A stretch of 64,000 nucleotides of DNA, taken from positions 344,676 through 408,675 of the forward strand of contig NZ_CANMIR010000002.1 in assembly GCF_947498015.1 (NCBI RefSeq). Reading direction: 5' to 3'. This stretch comes from an uncultured Neptuniibacter sp. (lineage in GTDB: Bacteria > Pseudomonadota > Gammaproteobacteria > Pseudomonadales > Balneatricaceae). Of this stretch, positions 10,004 through 19,981 are shown one piece after another. Numbering within the stretch: position 1 is the stretch's first letter; every line of letters begins with the position of its first letter. A program made the position numbers and the translations under genes. The notes under the pieces are model-generated. The model was not told the DNA's origin and ran no database searches. It was given only the letters and a program-made list of their open reading frames with translations.

Positions 10004-12898
10004 ATGCCCTTCGCCAAACGACCTACCTATACTTTAACACTCGCTATCAGTGCAGCCCTGCTGTCTTCATACGCTGTCGCAGAATCCGCATCATCCGATG
10101 CTGAAATGGCCTGGAACTGCAGCATGACCAAAGATGGCGAATGGGACTGCAGTGTAAATGAGGAACTGATCGAAGAGGTCGAACAAGCAGAAAAATCGAC
10201 TGAGCTATCCCAATCCAAAACGGGTGAGCCTAAACCTGCTAACAAAAACAGCTCTCAACCGGAGCAACAAGCAGTTGAATCTTCCGTATCCGGGACACAG
10301 GTGAGAGTAGAAGCCGTCCCTCCCGCTAAAGCAGTCGCGATTAAATCACCAACGACCACCTCCCAGTCAGAAACCACACGAGCAAAAGAGCCGGTAGCAA
10401 CCGCTAGAGGCTCATCAGCGGGCGTATGGGATTGTCATGCAGGCAGTAATGGTGAATGGATATGTAATGGTGATCAAACTGCAAACCGTTCAGCAGTCGC
10501 TTCCTCAACTGTGAGATCTGAAAGCAACAGCAGTACACAAAGATCATCAACCCAACCGATCGCTACCCCTGAGATAGTCGGCAGCGAGTGGCAATGCAGT
10601 ACCAGTGCATCGGGTGACTGGGACTGTAAAAAAATCAATATCCACGCCTTAGTAATGCCGGGCAGCACACACCAATCAGCTAACAGCGAACCACGCTACA
10701 TAGCTGACAACCCCTATTCGCAGCTGGACTGGGCTTACTATCGTGATGCGGCAGGCCAACAGTGTGCCGGTCGTTACATAGAGCCCACATTCCCTATTGA
10801 GGGCGATGAACACCTGGATAATCCACCGGTTTACCTTGAGGCAGAAGAGTCCTCAACCATTCTGGGCGGACTGACTCAACTGCAGGGACAGGTAAGAATT
10901 CGCCAGGGCGACCGACGCTTAAGTGCCAGTGCCGCAGAGCTTGATCAGGTGACAAATAAAGCGCGCCTGGAAGGTAATGTCCGCTTCCGCGAACCCGGCT
11001 TGCTCATGCTGAGCGACGAAGCCCAGATCGATACAACCACCTCTGAAGCGATCTTCACCAATGCACAATATGTCATCCATGAAGAGGGACTCAGGGGTAC
11101 AGCAGACCGAGTTATCCGATTGGAAGATGAACGTTTGCGGCTGGAAAAGGGCAAATATACATACTGCCCACCCTACAGCGAAGCATGGCAATTAAGCGCT
11201 GACAATATTGTACTGAATAAAGCAGAAGGTTTTGGTGAAGCAGAAGACGCCGTATTGAGAGTAGGCGGAGTCCCGATTATCTATGCCCCCTACTTCACAT
11301 TCCCAATCGATGATACCCGTCGCTCCGGATTTTTATATCCAAGCGTCAGTTACAGCAAAGATAGTGGCGTCGATATAGCAGTACCTTACTATTTCAATAT
11401 TGCACCCAATATTGATGACACCCTGACTCCCCGATATATCTCGGATCGGGGGCTACTGCTGGAAAACGAATTACGCTACCTGAATGGCTGGGCTGACAAC
11501 ATACTCAGCACAGCGTATCTGCATAAAGATGACACGACTGATGACAAGCGCTGGTTGTTCGACCTGAACCATAAGGGCCATTTTGCTGGCAACTGGTACA
11601 CAAATATTGATTACACCGCTCTCAGCGATAACGAATATTTTGATGATCTGTCACCCAACCTTGAAGTGGCTCGGGAAAATCACCTTGACCAGCGGGCAGA
11701 TGTTGAATACCGGGCTGCCAATTGGTCTCTGCGCGCACGTGTCCATGATTACCAGACCATCGAAGGCACAGCACCCTATCAGTTGATGCCGCAAATAACC
11801 CTGAAGGGCAGCGAATCGTTTTCTGATGAACTGTCACTGGCTTACGAAGCAGAAGTCACTCGATTTGATCGTGATATCGAAGGCCTGACAGGAGCGAACC
11901 GTATCACCGGGGATCGACGTTTCATCCAGCCAACCCTGTCCTATAACTGGCAGCGGCCCTGGGGCTATATTAAACCGCGGCTCTCCCTATGGAGCAGCAG
12001 TTACTCTCTGGATAATCAGCTCTCCGGCTACAGCGATTCCCCTAACATCTTTACCACCATTGCCAGTATAGATAGCGGCCTGTATTTTGATCGTGATATG
12101 AGCAATGGAGGCCTCCATACATTAGAGCCACGACTGTTTGCGCTTTATGTCCCCGAAGAGGATCAGGATGCGGTTCCGGACTTCGATACCGCAAACTACA
12201 CGTTCAACTACAACTACCTTTTCCGCGAAAACCGTTTCAGCGGTAAAGATCGAATTGGTGATGCCCAGCAGATATCCCTGGGACTAACCACTCGATATAT
12301 CACTGAAGATGGATTTGAGAAAGGCACATTCAGTGTTGGTCAGGCTTACTACTTCGCAGACCGTGAGGTGCAGCTCAGCCGAAACGCAGCGGCAGACACT
12401 GTAGGCCAAAGCGATCTGGCAACATTGGGAACCTGGTACCTGACACCGAATCTGCGCACCTATCTGGACACTATTCTCGATCACAGAGATTACAAAGTTC
12501 AGTCATCCACATTAGGACTGAAATATAAGAGCGACATCGATCATATTGTCGATTTCCGCTACCGCTTTACTGACCTAAAACGTGAACAAACAGACCTGTC
12601 ATTTATCTGGCCGCTGAGCCAGAACTGGACCTCAATGGGTCGATTGCTGTATGACATTAAAGGCAATGAAACCGAAGAGGCCACGTTAGGCTTGGAGTAC
12701 GAAAGCTGCTGCTGGAAAGTCAGCTTCGCTGGCAGACAGTGGCTGGATGGTACAGAACCTGATGGCAGCAACAAATATGATATTGGTGTGTTTTTACAAC
12801 TCACCCTTAAAGGACTCGGCTCATTCGGAAGTGGCAATAGCGGCTTCATGAATGACATTATCGGCTATGAAGAGCGTGAAGAGCACAATGAAAACTAA
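10004..12898 (+). CDS. lptD: LPS-assembly outer-membrane protein LptD
   Basis: Beta-barrel that inserts lipopolysaccharide into the outer leaflet with LptE. The protein is 964 residues, longer than E. coli LptD (784). It has a signal peptide (cleavage near Ala26) and a 200-residue low-complexity region. Then come the LptA-like jellyroll (ILGGLTQLQGQVRIRQGDRRLSA) and the barrel from about residue 400. The conserved YTYCPP cysteine and the C-terminal adjacent Cys pair (ESCCWK) are present, so the inter-domain disulphides can form. Odd feature: the N-terminal extension holds three copies of W-x-C-x5-G-x-W-x-C (about residues 37-49, 142-154, 196-208). The stop overlaps surA. Confidence 0.96.
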   Translation: MPFAKRPTYTLTLAISAALLSSYAVAESASSDAEMAWNCSMTKDGEWDCSVNEELIEEVEQAEKSTELSQSKTGEPKPANKNSSQPEQQAVESSVSGTQVRVEAVPPAKAVAIKSPTTTSQSETTRAKEPVATARGSSAGVWDCHAGSNGEWICNGDQTANRSAVASSTVRSESNSSTQRSSTQPIATPEIVGSEWQCSTSASGDWDCKKINIHALVMPGSTHQSANSEPRYIADNPYSQLDWAYYRDAAGQQCAGRYIEPTFPIEGDEHLDNPPVYLEAEESSTILGGLTQLQGQVRIRQGDRRLSASAAELDQVTNKARLEGNVRFREPGLLMLSDEAQIDTTTSEAIFTNAQYVIHEEGLRGTADRVIRLEDERLRLEKGKYTYCPPYSEAWQLSADNIVLNKAEGFGEAEDAVLRVGGVPIIYAPYFTFPIDDTRRSGFLYPSVSYSKDSGVDIAVPYYFNIAPNIDDTLTPRYISDRGLLLENELRYLNGWADNILSTAYLHKDDTTDDKRWLFDLNHKGHFAGNWYTNIDYTALSDNEYFDDLSPNLEVARENHLDQRADVEYRAANWSLRARVHDYQTIEGTAPYQLMPQITLKGSESFSDELSLAYEAEVTRFDRDIEGLTGANRITGDRRFIQPTLSYNWQRPWGYIKPRLSLWSSSYSLDNQLSGYSDSPNIFTTIASIDSGLYFDRDMSNGGLHTLEPRLFALYVPEEDQDAVPDFDTANYTFNYNYLFRENRFSGKDRIGDAQQISLGLTTRYITEDGFEKGTFSVGQAYYFADREVQLSRNAAADTVGQSDLATLGTWYLTPNLRTYLDTILDHRDYKVQSSTLGLKYKSDIDHIVDFRYRFTDLKREQTDLSFIWPLSQNWTSMGRLLYDIKGNETEEATLGLEYESCCWKVSFAGRQWLDGTEPDGSNKYDIGVFLQLTLKGLGSFGSGNSGFMNDIIGYEEREEHNEN

Positions 12899-14180
12899 GC
12901 TCCGCAACATCCTGACAGCAGCAACCTTTAGCCTGCTTATACCAACATTTTCTGTAAGTGCTGCGGAGGTTCCGCTGGATCGAATCGCTGCAGTTGTCAA
13001 TGATGGCATCATCATGCAAAGCGAGCTCGAACAGCGTATCGATCTCGTCAAAGAGCAGTTGAGTTCACGCCAAACTCGCCTACCTCCAGAAAATATCTTG
13101 AAGAAGCAGGTGCTAAACCGGCTGATCATTGAAAGCCTGCAGAAGCAACTTGCAGAGCAACAGGGCATTCGCATCTCAGATAGCCAGCTCAACAGCGCAA
13201 TTACTAATATAGCCGCGCAGAACGGGATGTCCCTTGAACAGTTCAGAGATGCCCTCATTGCTGAAGGTCGAGATTACAATCAGTCACGTGAGCAGATCCG
13301 TAACGAGCTGCTGATCACTAACGTACAGCAAAATCTGGTTAACCGTCGTATCCGAGTCTCCGAGCAGGAGCTGCAAAACTACCTATCCTCTGCAGATGGA
13401 CAGAGCCAGGTATCCGCCGAGTACCTGCTCGGCCATATTTTGCTGGCAACCCCCTCTCAAGCTTCTCCTGAACTGATTCAGCAGGCTGAACGGAAAGCTA
13501 AGGATATCCACAAGAAACTGGTTGAAGGCGCTGACTTCTCCGAAACAGCTGTTGAGTTCTCAAATGCTCCAAACGCCCTAAAAGGCGGAGATTTAGGCTG
13601 GCGCAAAATGAGCGAGTTGCCCGAACCCCTCAGCAAAGCGATACGCAAACTTTCACCAGGTGAGTTCAGTCTACCCGTCCGCTCACCCAGCGGGTTCCAT
13701 ATCTTCCTGGCCAAAGACAAGCGCGGTGGTGCAGTACAGCTAGTAGAGCAGAAGCTTGTTAGCCACATCCTCCTGAAACAAAGCGAGATCAGAACTAAAG
13801 CGCAGGCCAAGCGACAGATCAGCGAGCTCTACCAACGCATCCGTAGCGGCGAAAGCTTTGCCGATTTAGCCAAAGAGTTCAGTGATGATCCCGCCAGCGG
13901 TTCAGAAGGTGGATCTCTGGGTTGGGCACAGAATGGTCAGATGGTGCCTGAGTTTGAACAGGTTATGAATTCGACCCCCATTGGTCAGATTTCAGAGCCT
14001 TTTGAATCCCGCTTTGGCTGGCATATTCTGACTGTACTGGATACACGAACTGAAGATCTTGGCGAAGAGATGCAGGAAAACAGTGCTCGTGCAGCTATCC
14101 GCAAACGTAAGTTCAATGAGGAGCTGGCAACTTGGTTGCGAGAGATCCGCTCCCAGGCCTATGTAGATATCAAGGAGTAA
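12888..14180 (+). CDS. surA: Periplasmic chaperone / peptidyl-prolyl isomerase SurA
   Basis: Outer-membrane-protein chaperone, 430 residues with the start at 12888. That ATG overlaps the lptD stop and gives a clean signal peptide ([26 protein letters not shown]). An in-frame ATG 36 bp upstream would spoil it. After the N-terminal chaperone domain ([21 protein letters not shown]) come two parvulin domains, about residues 175-275 and 285-390. The second is the more canonical ([30 protein letters not shown]). Length matches E. coli SurA (428). It follows lptD, one of its most dependent clients, in the same operon. Confidence 0.96.
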   Translation: MKTKLRNILTAATFSLLIPTFSVSAAEVPLDRIAAVVNDGIIMQSELEQRIDLVKEQLSSRQTRLPPENILKKQVLNRLIIESLQKQLAEQQGIRISDSQLNSAITNIAAQNGMSLEQFRDALIAEGRDYNQSREQIRNELLITNVQQNLVNRRIRVSEQELQNYLSSADGQSQVSAEYLLGHILLATPSQASPELIQQAERKAKDIHKKLVEGADFSETAVEFSNAPNALKGGDLGWRKMSELPEPLSKAIRKLSPGEFSLPVRSPSGFHIFLAKDKRGGAVQLVEQKLVSHILLKQSEIRTKAQAKRQISELYQRIRSGESFADLAKEFSDDPASGSEGGSLGWAQNGQMVPEFEQVMNSTPIGQISEPFESRFGWHILTVLDTRTEDLGEEMQENSARAAIRKRKFNEELATWLREIRSQAYVDIKE

Positions 14181-14184
14181 TCAC

Positions 14185-15183
14185 TTGGGGATAAACCGTC
14201 TTGTTATCACCCCAGGAGAGCCGTCAGGGATCGGCCCAGACCTTTGTATTCAGATTGCCCAACAGGGCCATCCGGACGAGCTGGTTGTTGTCGCTGATCC
14301 TGAGCTGCTGCGAAAGCGTGCTGAACTACTGCAGCTACCACTGGCAATTGAGCAGTTCAACCCTGATCGCCCCGCATCACCAACACCGGCAAGAACATTA
14401 AAAGTACTGCCGGTCGCCCTAAAACAGGAAGCAGTGCCCGGGCAACTCAACAGCGCCAATGCGCCTTATGTTCTGGAAACACTGACACTGGCGACAAAAG
14501 GCTGCCTTGATGGCACGTTTTCTGCGCTGATCACTGCACCGGTTCACAAGGGCATCATTAATGAAGCGGGTATCCCTTTCAGCGGTCACACCGAATTTTT
14601 AGAAGCCCTGACGCAGACCCGTAAAGTGGTCATGATGCTCGCGACAGAGGGCTTAAGGGTAGCTCTAGCGACGACCCATCTGCCTTTACGCGAGATAGCC
14701 GACGCGATTACCCCCTCCCTGCTGACCGAAGTTATCACCGTATTACATCAGGATCTGAAAGAAAGCTTCGGCCTTGATAACCCCCGCATTATGGTGACAG
14801 GGCTGAACCCCCACGCGGGCGAAGGTGGGCACTTAGGGCGCGAAGAGATCGAGGTCATCGAACCTACTTTGGCCACTCTTAGAAGTCAGGGGATTGATCT
14901 GATCGGCCCTCTGCCTGCAGACACCCTATTTACCGAAAAACATCTCGAACATGCAGATGCTGTACTGGCGATGTACCATGACCAGGGCCTACCCGTGCTA
15001 AAATACAAAGGGTTTGGTAAAGCAGTGAATATCACATTAGGAATGCCGATAATTCGCACATCGGTTGATCATGGTACTGCACTCGATCTGGCAGGGACCG
15101 GTAAAGCCGATGCTGGCAGCCTGAACACCGCAATTGACTATGCTGGCGAGATGGCTCGTCACCGCAACCTTATCGCGAAGTAA
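14185..15183 (+). CDS. pdxA: 4-hydroxythreonine-4-phosphate dehydrogenase PdxA
   Basis: NAD-dependent oxidative decarboxylase of the DXP-dependent pyridoxal phosphate pathway, 332 residues. Conserved segments: [12 protein letters not shown] at the start, metal-binding [19 protein letters not shown], and GPLPADTLF with [11 protein letters not shown]. The start codon is TTG at 14185, supported by an AAGGAG ribosome binding site 8 bp upstream; no ATG exists at a sensible position. It lies 4 bp after surA. Confidence 0.96.
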   Translation: MGINRLVITPGEPSGIGPDLCIQIAQQGHPDELVVVADPELLRKRAELLQLPLAIEQFNPDRPASPTPARTLKVLPVALKQEAVPGQLNSANAPYVLETLTLATKGCLDGTFSALITAPVHKGIINEAGIPFSGHTEFLEALTQTRKVVMMLATEGLRVALATTHLPLREIADAITPSLLTEVITVLHQDLKESFGLDNPRIMVTGLNPHAGEGGHLGREEIEVIEPTLATLRSQGIDLIGPLPADTLFTEKHLEHADAVLAMYHDQGLPVLKYKGFGKAVNITLGMPIIRTSVDHGTALDLAGTGKADAGSLNTAIDYAGEMARHRNLIAK

Positions 15184-15186
15184 TTC

Positions 15187-15993
15187 ATGAGCAAAAAACC
15201 TGTAATGCATAAAGCCCGTAAGCGGTTTGGGCAGAACTTTCTGCACGACCACGGCATCATTCGCCGTATCATCCGTGCAATATCGCCCCACGAATCCGAC
15301 CAACTCGTAGAGATCGGCCCTGGGCTTGGCGCCCTGACAGAAGAGCTGCTAGCTGAAGCGGGTGCACTGGATGCAATTGAGCTAGATCGTGACCTGCCAC
15401 CGATCCTGAGAACCAAATTCTTCAATTACGGTGATAAATTCCGCATCCACGAAACGGATGCAATGAAGTTTGATTACGCCCAGCTCCGCACCAGCGATAA
15501 ACGTTTACGGATCGTTGGTAATCTGCCCTATAACATCTCAACCCAGCTGATCTTCCACCTACTCAGCCATGCTGAACACGTAGAAGATATGCACTTCATG
15601 CTGCAGAAAGAGGTGGTTGACCGAATGGCTGCTGGCCCCGGAGAGAACAACTACGGGCGACTCGGCATTATGGCCCAGTACTACTGTAAGGTTGAATCCC
15701 TGTTTGTGGTTCCCCCTGGCGCCTTTAATCCCGCACCCAAGGTGGACTCTGCCATCATCAGATTGACCCCCTATCGCGAGCTGCCTTATGTCGCAAAAGA
15801 GGTGAGCCAGTTTGAAACGGTTGTACGCACAGCCTTCACCATGAGAAGAAAAACATTACGCAACAACATGAAACCCCTGCTTAGCACAGATGAGCTGGAA
15901 GGACTCGGTATTGACCCATCACTTCGCCCTGAAAAGCTGGCGATATCTGATTTCGTCACTATCAGTAACTATTTGACCGATAAAAAAGCGTAA
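15187..15993 (+). CDS. rsmA: 16S rRNA (adenine1518/1519-N6)-dimethyltransferase RsmA (KsgA)
   Basis: Dimethylates two adjacent adenosines in the 3' hairpin of 16S rRNA during 30S maturation. 268 residues, normal length. N-terminal FGQNFLHD, SAM-binding EIGPGLGALTE and the catalytic NLPYNIS motif are all present, with a helical C-terminal domain containing RRKTLRNN. Part of the conserved surA-pdxA-rsmA-apaG-apaH order. Confidence 0.97.
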   Translation: MSKKPVMHKARKRFGQNFLHDHGIIRRIIRAISPHESDQLVEIGPGLGALTEELLAEAGALDAIELDRDLPPILRTKFFNYGDKFRIHETDAMKFDYAQLRTSDKRLRIVGNLPYNISTQLIFHLLSHAEHVEDMHFMLQKEVVDRMAAGPGENNYGRLGIMAQYYCKVESLFVVPPGAFNPAPKVDSAIIRLTPYRELPYVAKEVSQFETVVRTAFTMRRKTLRNNMKPLLSTDELEGLGIDPSLRPEKLAISDFVTISNYLTDKKA

Positions 15994-16004
15994 GCAGAAA
16001 CTGA

Positions 16005-16391
16005 ATGGAAAACTTAGAGCTCGGCAATCACGTATCCATAGATGTAGAAACCGATTATCTGGACAAGCAATCTGATCCAGACAGCAAACGCTTCGTCTTC
16101 TCATACAAGATCACCATCACAAATTATAATTCTGTAGCCGTCCAACTACTGAACCGACACTGGTTGATTACCGATGGTAATCAACATATACAGGAGGTCA
16201 AAGGAGAGGGCGTTGTTGGCGAACAACCGGTTATCGATCCCGGTAAAAGTTATACCTACACCAGCGGTGCGGTATTAGCCACCAGCGTAGGTAGCATGCA
16301 GGGGCATTATGAGATGAGCACCACTGAAGGAGAGAGCTTTAAAGCCCCCATAAAAGCTTTTACACTGGCACGACCAAACGCACTGCACTAA
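16005..16391 (+). CDS. apaG: ApaG domain protein (Co2+/Mg2+ efflux-associated)
   Basis: 128-residue ApaG protein, a fibronectin-III-like beta-sandwich. Visible family segments are FVFSYKITITNYN, LLNRHWLITDGN and the GEGVVGEQPVIDPGKSYTYTSG loop. The biochemical role is unsettled; mutants in other species show altered Co2+ resistance. It stands between rsmA and apaH, its usual place. Confidence 0.94.
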   Translation: MENLELGNHVSIDVETDYLDKQSDPDSKRFVFSYKITITNYNSVAVQLLNRHWLITDGNQHIQEVKGEGVVGEQPVIDPGKSYTYTSGAVLATSVGSMQGHYEMSTTEGESFKAPIKAFTLARPNALH

Positions 16392-16409
16392 TAGAAACAG
16401 GGCTTAGCA

Positions 16410-17270
16410 ATGGCCACTTATGCTGTTGGAGATATACAAGGGTGCTTTGATGAGCTTCAGACTCTGCTTTCAGAGGTGAGCTTTTCATCATCGGACACAT
16501 TATGGGTGGCTGGAGATCTGGTGAATCGCGGCCCCAAATCACTAGAGACGTTACGTTTCCTCAAATCCCTTGGAGAACGCGCAGTCTGCGTCCTTGGTAA
16601 TCATGATCTGCATCTGCTGGCTGTATATTATGGTGCCGCCCCCAACAAACGCAGCGACACACTGACCCAGATACTGGAAGCACCTGATTGTCACGAGTTA
16701 ATGGCATGGTTACGGCAGCAAAAACTGCTTGTACATGACAAATCCAAAAACTACGTGATGGTTCATGCGGGTATACCTCCCTGCTGGAGCATTAAGAAAG
16801 CTAAGAAAAGAGCCAAAGAGGTTGAACGAATTCTATGTAGCACTCTCGCTCGAGAATTTTTCAATCACATGTATGGAAATCTGCCAGACTGCTGGTCCTC
16901 AGAACATGAAGGCTGGGATCGACTCCGCATCATCACCAACTACTTAACCCGGATGCGTTTTTGCGATAGCCAGGGAAAACTCGACTTTGCAGCCAAAGGC
17001 ACACTGGACTCGCAACCGCCGGGGTATCTTCCCTGGTTCAAACTGCCACGAAAAGATCCACGGGAATCCGATATCCGCATTCTTTTTGGTCATTGGGCCG
17101 CTCTGGAAGGTGAAGCTGAGGCCGAACATGTGTTTGCTCTGGATACAGGATGTGTCTGGGGAAATAAGCTGACCGCCATGCGACTGGATGATCACAAGAT
17201 CTTTAGCACACCCGCACAAGGCGGCAAACCAAAACCACCTCCAACCTCATCCTATCTAATTCAAAGGTGA
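16410..17270 (+). CDS. apaH: Symmetrical bis(5'-nucleosyl)-tetraphosphatase ApaH
   Basis: Hydrolyses Ap4A symmetrically to two ADP and also removes Np4 caps from RNA in E. coli. The 286-residue metallophosphoesterase carries GDIQGCFDEL, GDLVNRGP and LGNHDLHLLA (metal ligands), VMVHAGIPP and GHWAAL. The C-terminus continues a little past the family core with a Pro/Lys-rich tail. Its stop overlaps the region just before glpE. Confidence 0.96.
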   Translation: MATYAVGDIQGCFDELQTLLSEVSFSSSDTLWVAGDLVNRGPKSLETLRFLKSLGERAVCVLGNHDLHLLAVYYGAAPNKRSDTLTQILEAPDCHELMAWLRQQKLLVHDKSKNYVMVHAGIPPCWSIKKAKKRAKEVERILCSTLAREFFNHMYGNLPDCWSSEHEGWDRLRIITNYLTRMRFCDSQGKLDFAAKGTLDSQPPGYLPWFKLPRKDPRESDIRILFGHWAALEGEAEAEHVFALDTGCVWGNKLTAMRLDDHKIFSTPAQGGKPKPPPTSSYLIQR

Positions 17271-17275
17271 GCATT

Positions 17276-17596
17276 ATGACTCAGTGTAAATGCATCGACA
17301 CACAGCAGGCAGCTGAACTGATCCGAGAGGGCGCAGCCGTCACTGATATTCGGGATGCCCAAAGCTACGCTCAGGGCCATATTCAGGGTGCCAGCAATCT
17401 CAACAATGAGAATCTGCATCAATTTATTACTGATGCTGACATGGACAAACCATTACTTGTCTGTTGCTATCACGGTATCAGCAGCCAATCTGCCGCACAA
17501 TTTTTGATAGAACAGGGGTTTGATGATGTCTACAGCATCAATGGTGGCTTCGAAGCCTGGCGGGTGGAGCAACCTGAACTGTGTGACACTCCCTAA
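17276..17596 (+). CDS. glpE: Single-domain thiosulfate sulfurtransferase (rhodanese) GlpE
   Basis: Moves sulfane sulfur from thiosulfate to a thiophilic acceptor. 106 residues from the ATG at 17276, which has AAAGGTGAG at a proper distance. A GTG three codons earlier overlaps apaH and is less likely. Rhodanese features: DIRDAQSYAQGHIQGA and the active loop CYHGISS with nucleophile Cys64, then INGGFEAWR. Size and sequence layout match E. coli GlpE. The stop base is shared with the cca start region, indicating close coupling. Confidence 0.92.
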   Translation: MTQCKCIDTQQAAELIREGAAVTDIRDAQSYAQGHIQGASNLNNENLHQFITDADMDKPLLVCCYHGISSQSAAQFLIEQGFDDVYSINGGFEAWRVEQPELCDTP

Positions 17597-18696
17597 TGAA
17601 GATCTATCTGGTCGGGGGAGCGGTACGCGATACCCTACTTAACTATCCCGTTTATGACAAAGACTGGGTTGTGGTTGGAGCAAGCGCAGAGGAGATGCTT
17701 GCACAAGGCTATCAGGCCGTAGGCCAGGACTTTCCCGTTTTTATTCACCCTGAATCAGGTGAAGAGTATGCGCTTGCACGTACGGAGCGAAAATCAGGAA
17801 AGGGCTATACCGGCTTTCAGTACTTTGCCGACAAGGCTGTCACACTGGAAGAGGACCTCCTCCGCCGTGATCTGACCATCAACGCAATGGCGATGGATGA
17901 AGATAAAACGATATACGATCCATACAATGGACAGAGTGATCTAAATAACCGGGTATTACGCCACGTATCACCTGCCTTTGCAGAAGATCCGCTTCGTGTA
18001 CTCCGAGTTGCCCGTTTTGCAGCACGTTATCACCATTTAGGGTTTACCATCGCCGATGAAACACTTGAGCTGATGCACCAGCTCAGTAGCGGAGATGAAT
18101 TGGAGCATTTAACAGCAGAAAGGATGTGGAAGGAGTTTGAAAGATCACTGGGCGAGCAGTCCCCTGAGGTCTTTCTCTCCGTACTTAATTCGGTTGGAGC
18201 GATCACCAAAGTTCTTCCTGAACTGACGCAATCCCTGAAGAGTGAGACTCTCCTCCCCCTATTTTCACAGCTCTGTCAGCAAAACAACGACCCTGAGGTT
18301 CGTTTCGCATGTTTACTGAGCCTCTGTGGTGATCTCGACATTCCTGCCCTGTGCAACCGCTTAAGAACCCCCAACGCGTACAAAGAGCTGGCTACACAGT
18401 GCCAACAACACCATAAAACCCTTTCTGCATTTAATCAGAGCGATGCTGAAACCAAGTTAAACGCCCTCATTAAGCTGGATCTCATTCGCCGCCCTCAGCG
18501 GCTTGCCAAAATTCTACTTTGCGTTGAAGCTCTACACCCGGATTCCAAGTTCGACTCAATACACCCGATACTTGACAGCATCAGTCAGATTCAGCCCAAG
18601 AAACTGATTGCAGAAGGCTATACCGGCGCCTCGCTGGGCGAAGCGATCCAACAGCGCAGGCTTCAGATCTGTTCAGATTTCAGCCCGGAGGCGTAG
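17596..18696 (+). CDS. cca: CCA-adding tRNA nucleotidyltransferase
   Basis: Builds or repairs the 3' CCA end of tRNAs. Class II nucleotidyltransferase of 366 residues with LVGGAVRD, catalytic aspartates in YDKDWVV (Asp21, Asp23), template-site RRDLTINAMA and the EDPLRVLRVARFAAR neck. E. coli Cca is 412 residues and ends in an HD phosphohydrolase domain. Here the C-terminal region is shorter and I see no intact HD pair, so phosphatase/phosphodiesterase activity is doubtful. Confidence 0.93.
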   Translation: MKIYLVGGAVRDTLLNYPVYDKDWVVVGASAEEMLAQGYQAVGQDFPVFIHPESGEEYALARTERKSGKGYTGFQYFADKAVTLEEDLLRRDLTINAMAMDEDKTIYDPYNGQSDLNNRVLRHVSPAFAEDPLRVLRVARFAARYHHLGFTIADETLELMHQLSSGDELEHLTAERMWKEFERSLGEQSPEVFLSVLNSVGAITKVLPELTQSLKSETLLPLFSQLCQQNNDPEVRFACLLSLCGDLDIPALCNRLRTPNAYKELATQCQQHHKTLSAFNQSDAETKLNALIKLDLIRRPQRLAKILLCVEALHPDSKFDSIHPILDSISQIQPKKLIAEGYTGASLGEAIQQRRLQICSDFSPEA

Positions 18697-19446
18697 ATGG
18701 AATTGCAACCCAGAGCCAATAAAACAGCACTGATCACCGGCGCAGCTAAACGGGTTGGCGCTGCAATCGCAGTCGCACTACATCAACAAGGTTACGATCT
18801 TCTTATCCACTACCATCATTCCAAGCAAGACGCCCTAGAGCTTCAGCAGCAGCTTAACCAGAAGCGCTCTGGAAGCGCTTTCCTCTATCAGGCCAATCTG
18901 GTTGATATGGATGCGGTTGAAAATCTGGCTAATACCATTCTCACCAACCACCACCGCATCGATCTACTGATCAATAATGCGTCTGCTTTTTTTCCAACAC
19001 CCCTGGAAAATAGCACTCAGGAACAGTGGGATACGCTAATTAACACCAACCTGAGAGCCCCCTACTTCCTGTCATCAGCACTTCGCACACCACTTGCGCA
19101 GGCCGAAGGCTGTATCATCAACATGATCGATATCCACGCACAAAGAGGACTGCCTGACCACCCCATCTATTCCATTGCAAAAGCGGGGCTGGAGATGATG
19201 ACTAAAAGCTTGGCCAAGGAACTTGCCCCCTTGATCAGGGTAAACGGTATCGCGCCCGGTGTTATTTTATGGCCGGAAAACGAGATGAGTGAAGAGCAGA
19301 AACAAAATATCCTGAATAAAACGCTGCTACAGCGTCCTGGAGAGTGCGGCGATCTGGCAGATGCAGCAGTTTATCTGGCTGGTGCTCGCTACGTAACCGG
19401 CCATATTCTGACCGTGGATGGCGGAAAATCTCTGTTTAGCCACTGA
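18697..19446 (+). CDS. folM: Pteridine reductase-type short-chain dehydrogenase (FolM-like)
   Basis: SDR oxidoreductase, 249 residues, probably reducing dihydromonapterin or dihydrofolate with NADPH. The dinucleotide motif is TGAAKRVG, whose Arg is the pteridine-reductase variant of TGxxxGxG. NNAS and the catalytic YSIAKAG follow, with VNGIAPG. The partner genes folK and folB lie immediately beyond on the other strand, which supports a pterin role. A generic SDR role cannot be excluded. Confidence 0.8.
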   Translation: MELQPRANKTALITGAAKRVGAAIAVALHQQGYDLLIHYHHSKQDALELQQQLNQKRSGSAFLYQANLVDMDAVENLANTILTNHHRIDLLINNASAFFPTPLENSTQEQWDTLINTNLRAPYFLSSALRTPLAQAEGCIINMIDIHAQRGLPDHPIYSIAKAGLEMMTKSLAKELAPLIRVNGIAPGVILWPENEMSEEQKQNILNKTLLQRPGECGDLADAAVYLAGARYVTGHILTVDGGKSLFSH

Positions 19447-19465
19447 AGTATCTCAGTAATTCTGC

Positions 19466-19981
19466 CTATACACTACAAGGCAAAGCATAATCCCGCCATG
19501 AAAATTCGATAGGCCATAGCTGCTGGCTACTTTTATCATATTCAGCCCACATAGCCGCATAAGAGCAGCCACTTTCAGGATGAAGATCCTGAGGAGCGAT
19601 CTCGGCTAACGGCTGCAGCACAAAGGCATTTTTACCAATTTCATCTCTAGGCAGCTGCACGCCATAAAACGTACCGACAAGGTCATCATAGGTCAGTATA
19701 TCAATATCTAACGTTCGCCCGCTGAACTTAGGCCCTTGACGACATCGGCCATTCTCATCCTCTATCGCTTTGAGGCAAGGGGAGAGCCTGTCCAATGATA
19801 TATCTGTATCAAAAGCGGCAACAAGATTATAAAAATTATCACCCTCAAAGCCTACGGCCTGACTTTCATAAACTGTTGAGAGCACCAAAAAACCAAAATT
19901 GGCGCTTAGCGCATCCAACGCATTCCGAATATAGCGTTCCCGATCGCAGTTACTCCCGATACTGACGAAGACCCGTGCCAT
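19466..19981 (-). CDS. folK: 6-hydroxymethyl-dihydropterin pyrophosphokinase FolK
   Basis: Transfers pyrophosphate from ATP to 6-hydroxymethyl-7,8-dihydropterin in folate synthesis. 171 residues from the ATG at 19981, which overlaps the folB stop (TGATG). The codon before it is TTG and is not needed. It shows FVSIGSN, the ATP/Mg signature GRTLDIDILTYDD and QLPRDEI. Converges with the folM gene, 19 bp apart. Confidence 0.94.
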   Translation of the reverse strand: MARVFVSIGSNCDRERYIRNALDALSANFGFLVLSTVYESQAVGFEGDNFYNLVAAFDTDISLDRLSPCLKAIEDENGRCRQGPKFSGRTLDIDILTYDDLVGTFYGVQLPRDEIGKNAFVLQPLAEIAPQDLHPESGCSYAAMWAEYDKSSQQLWPIEFSWRDYALPCSV

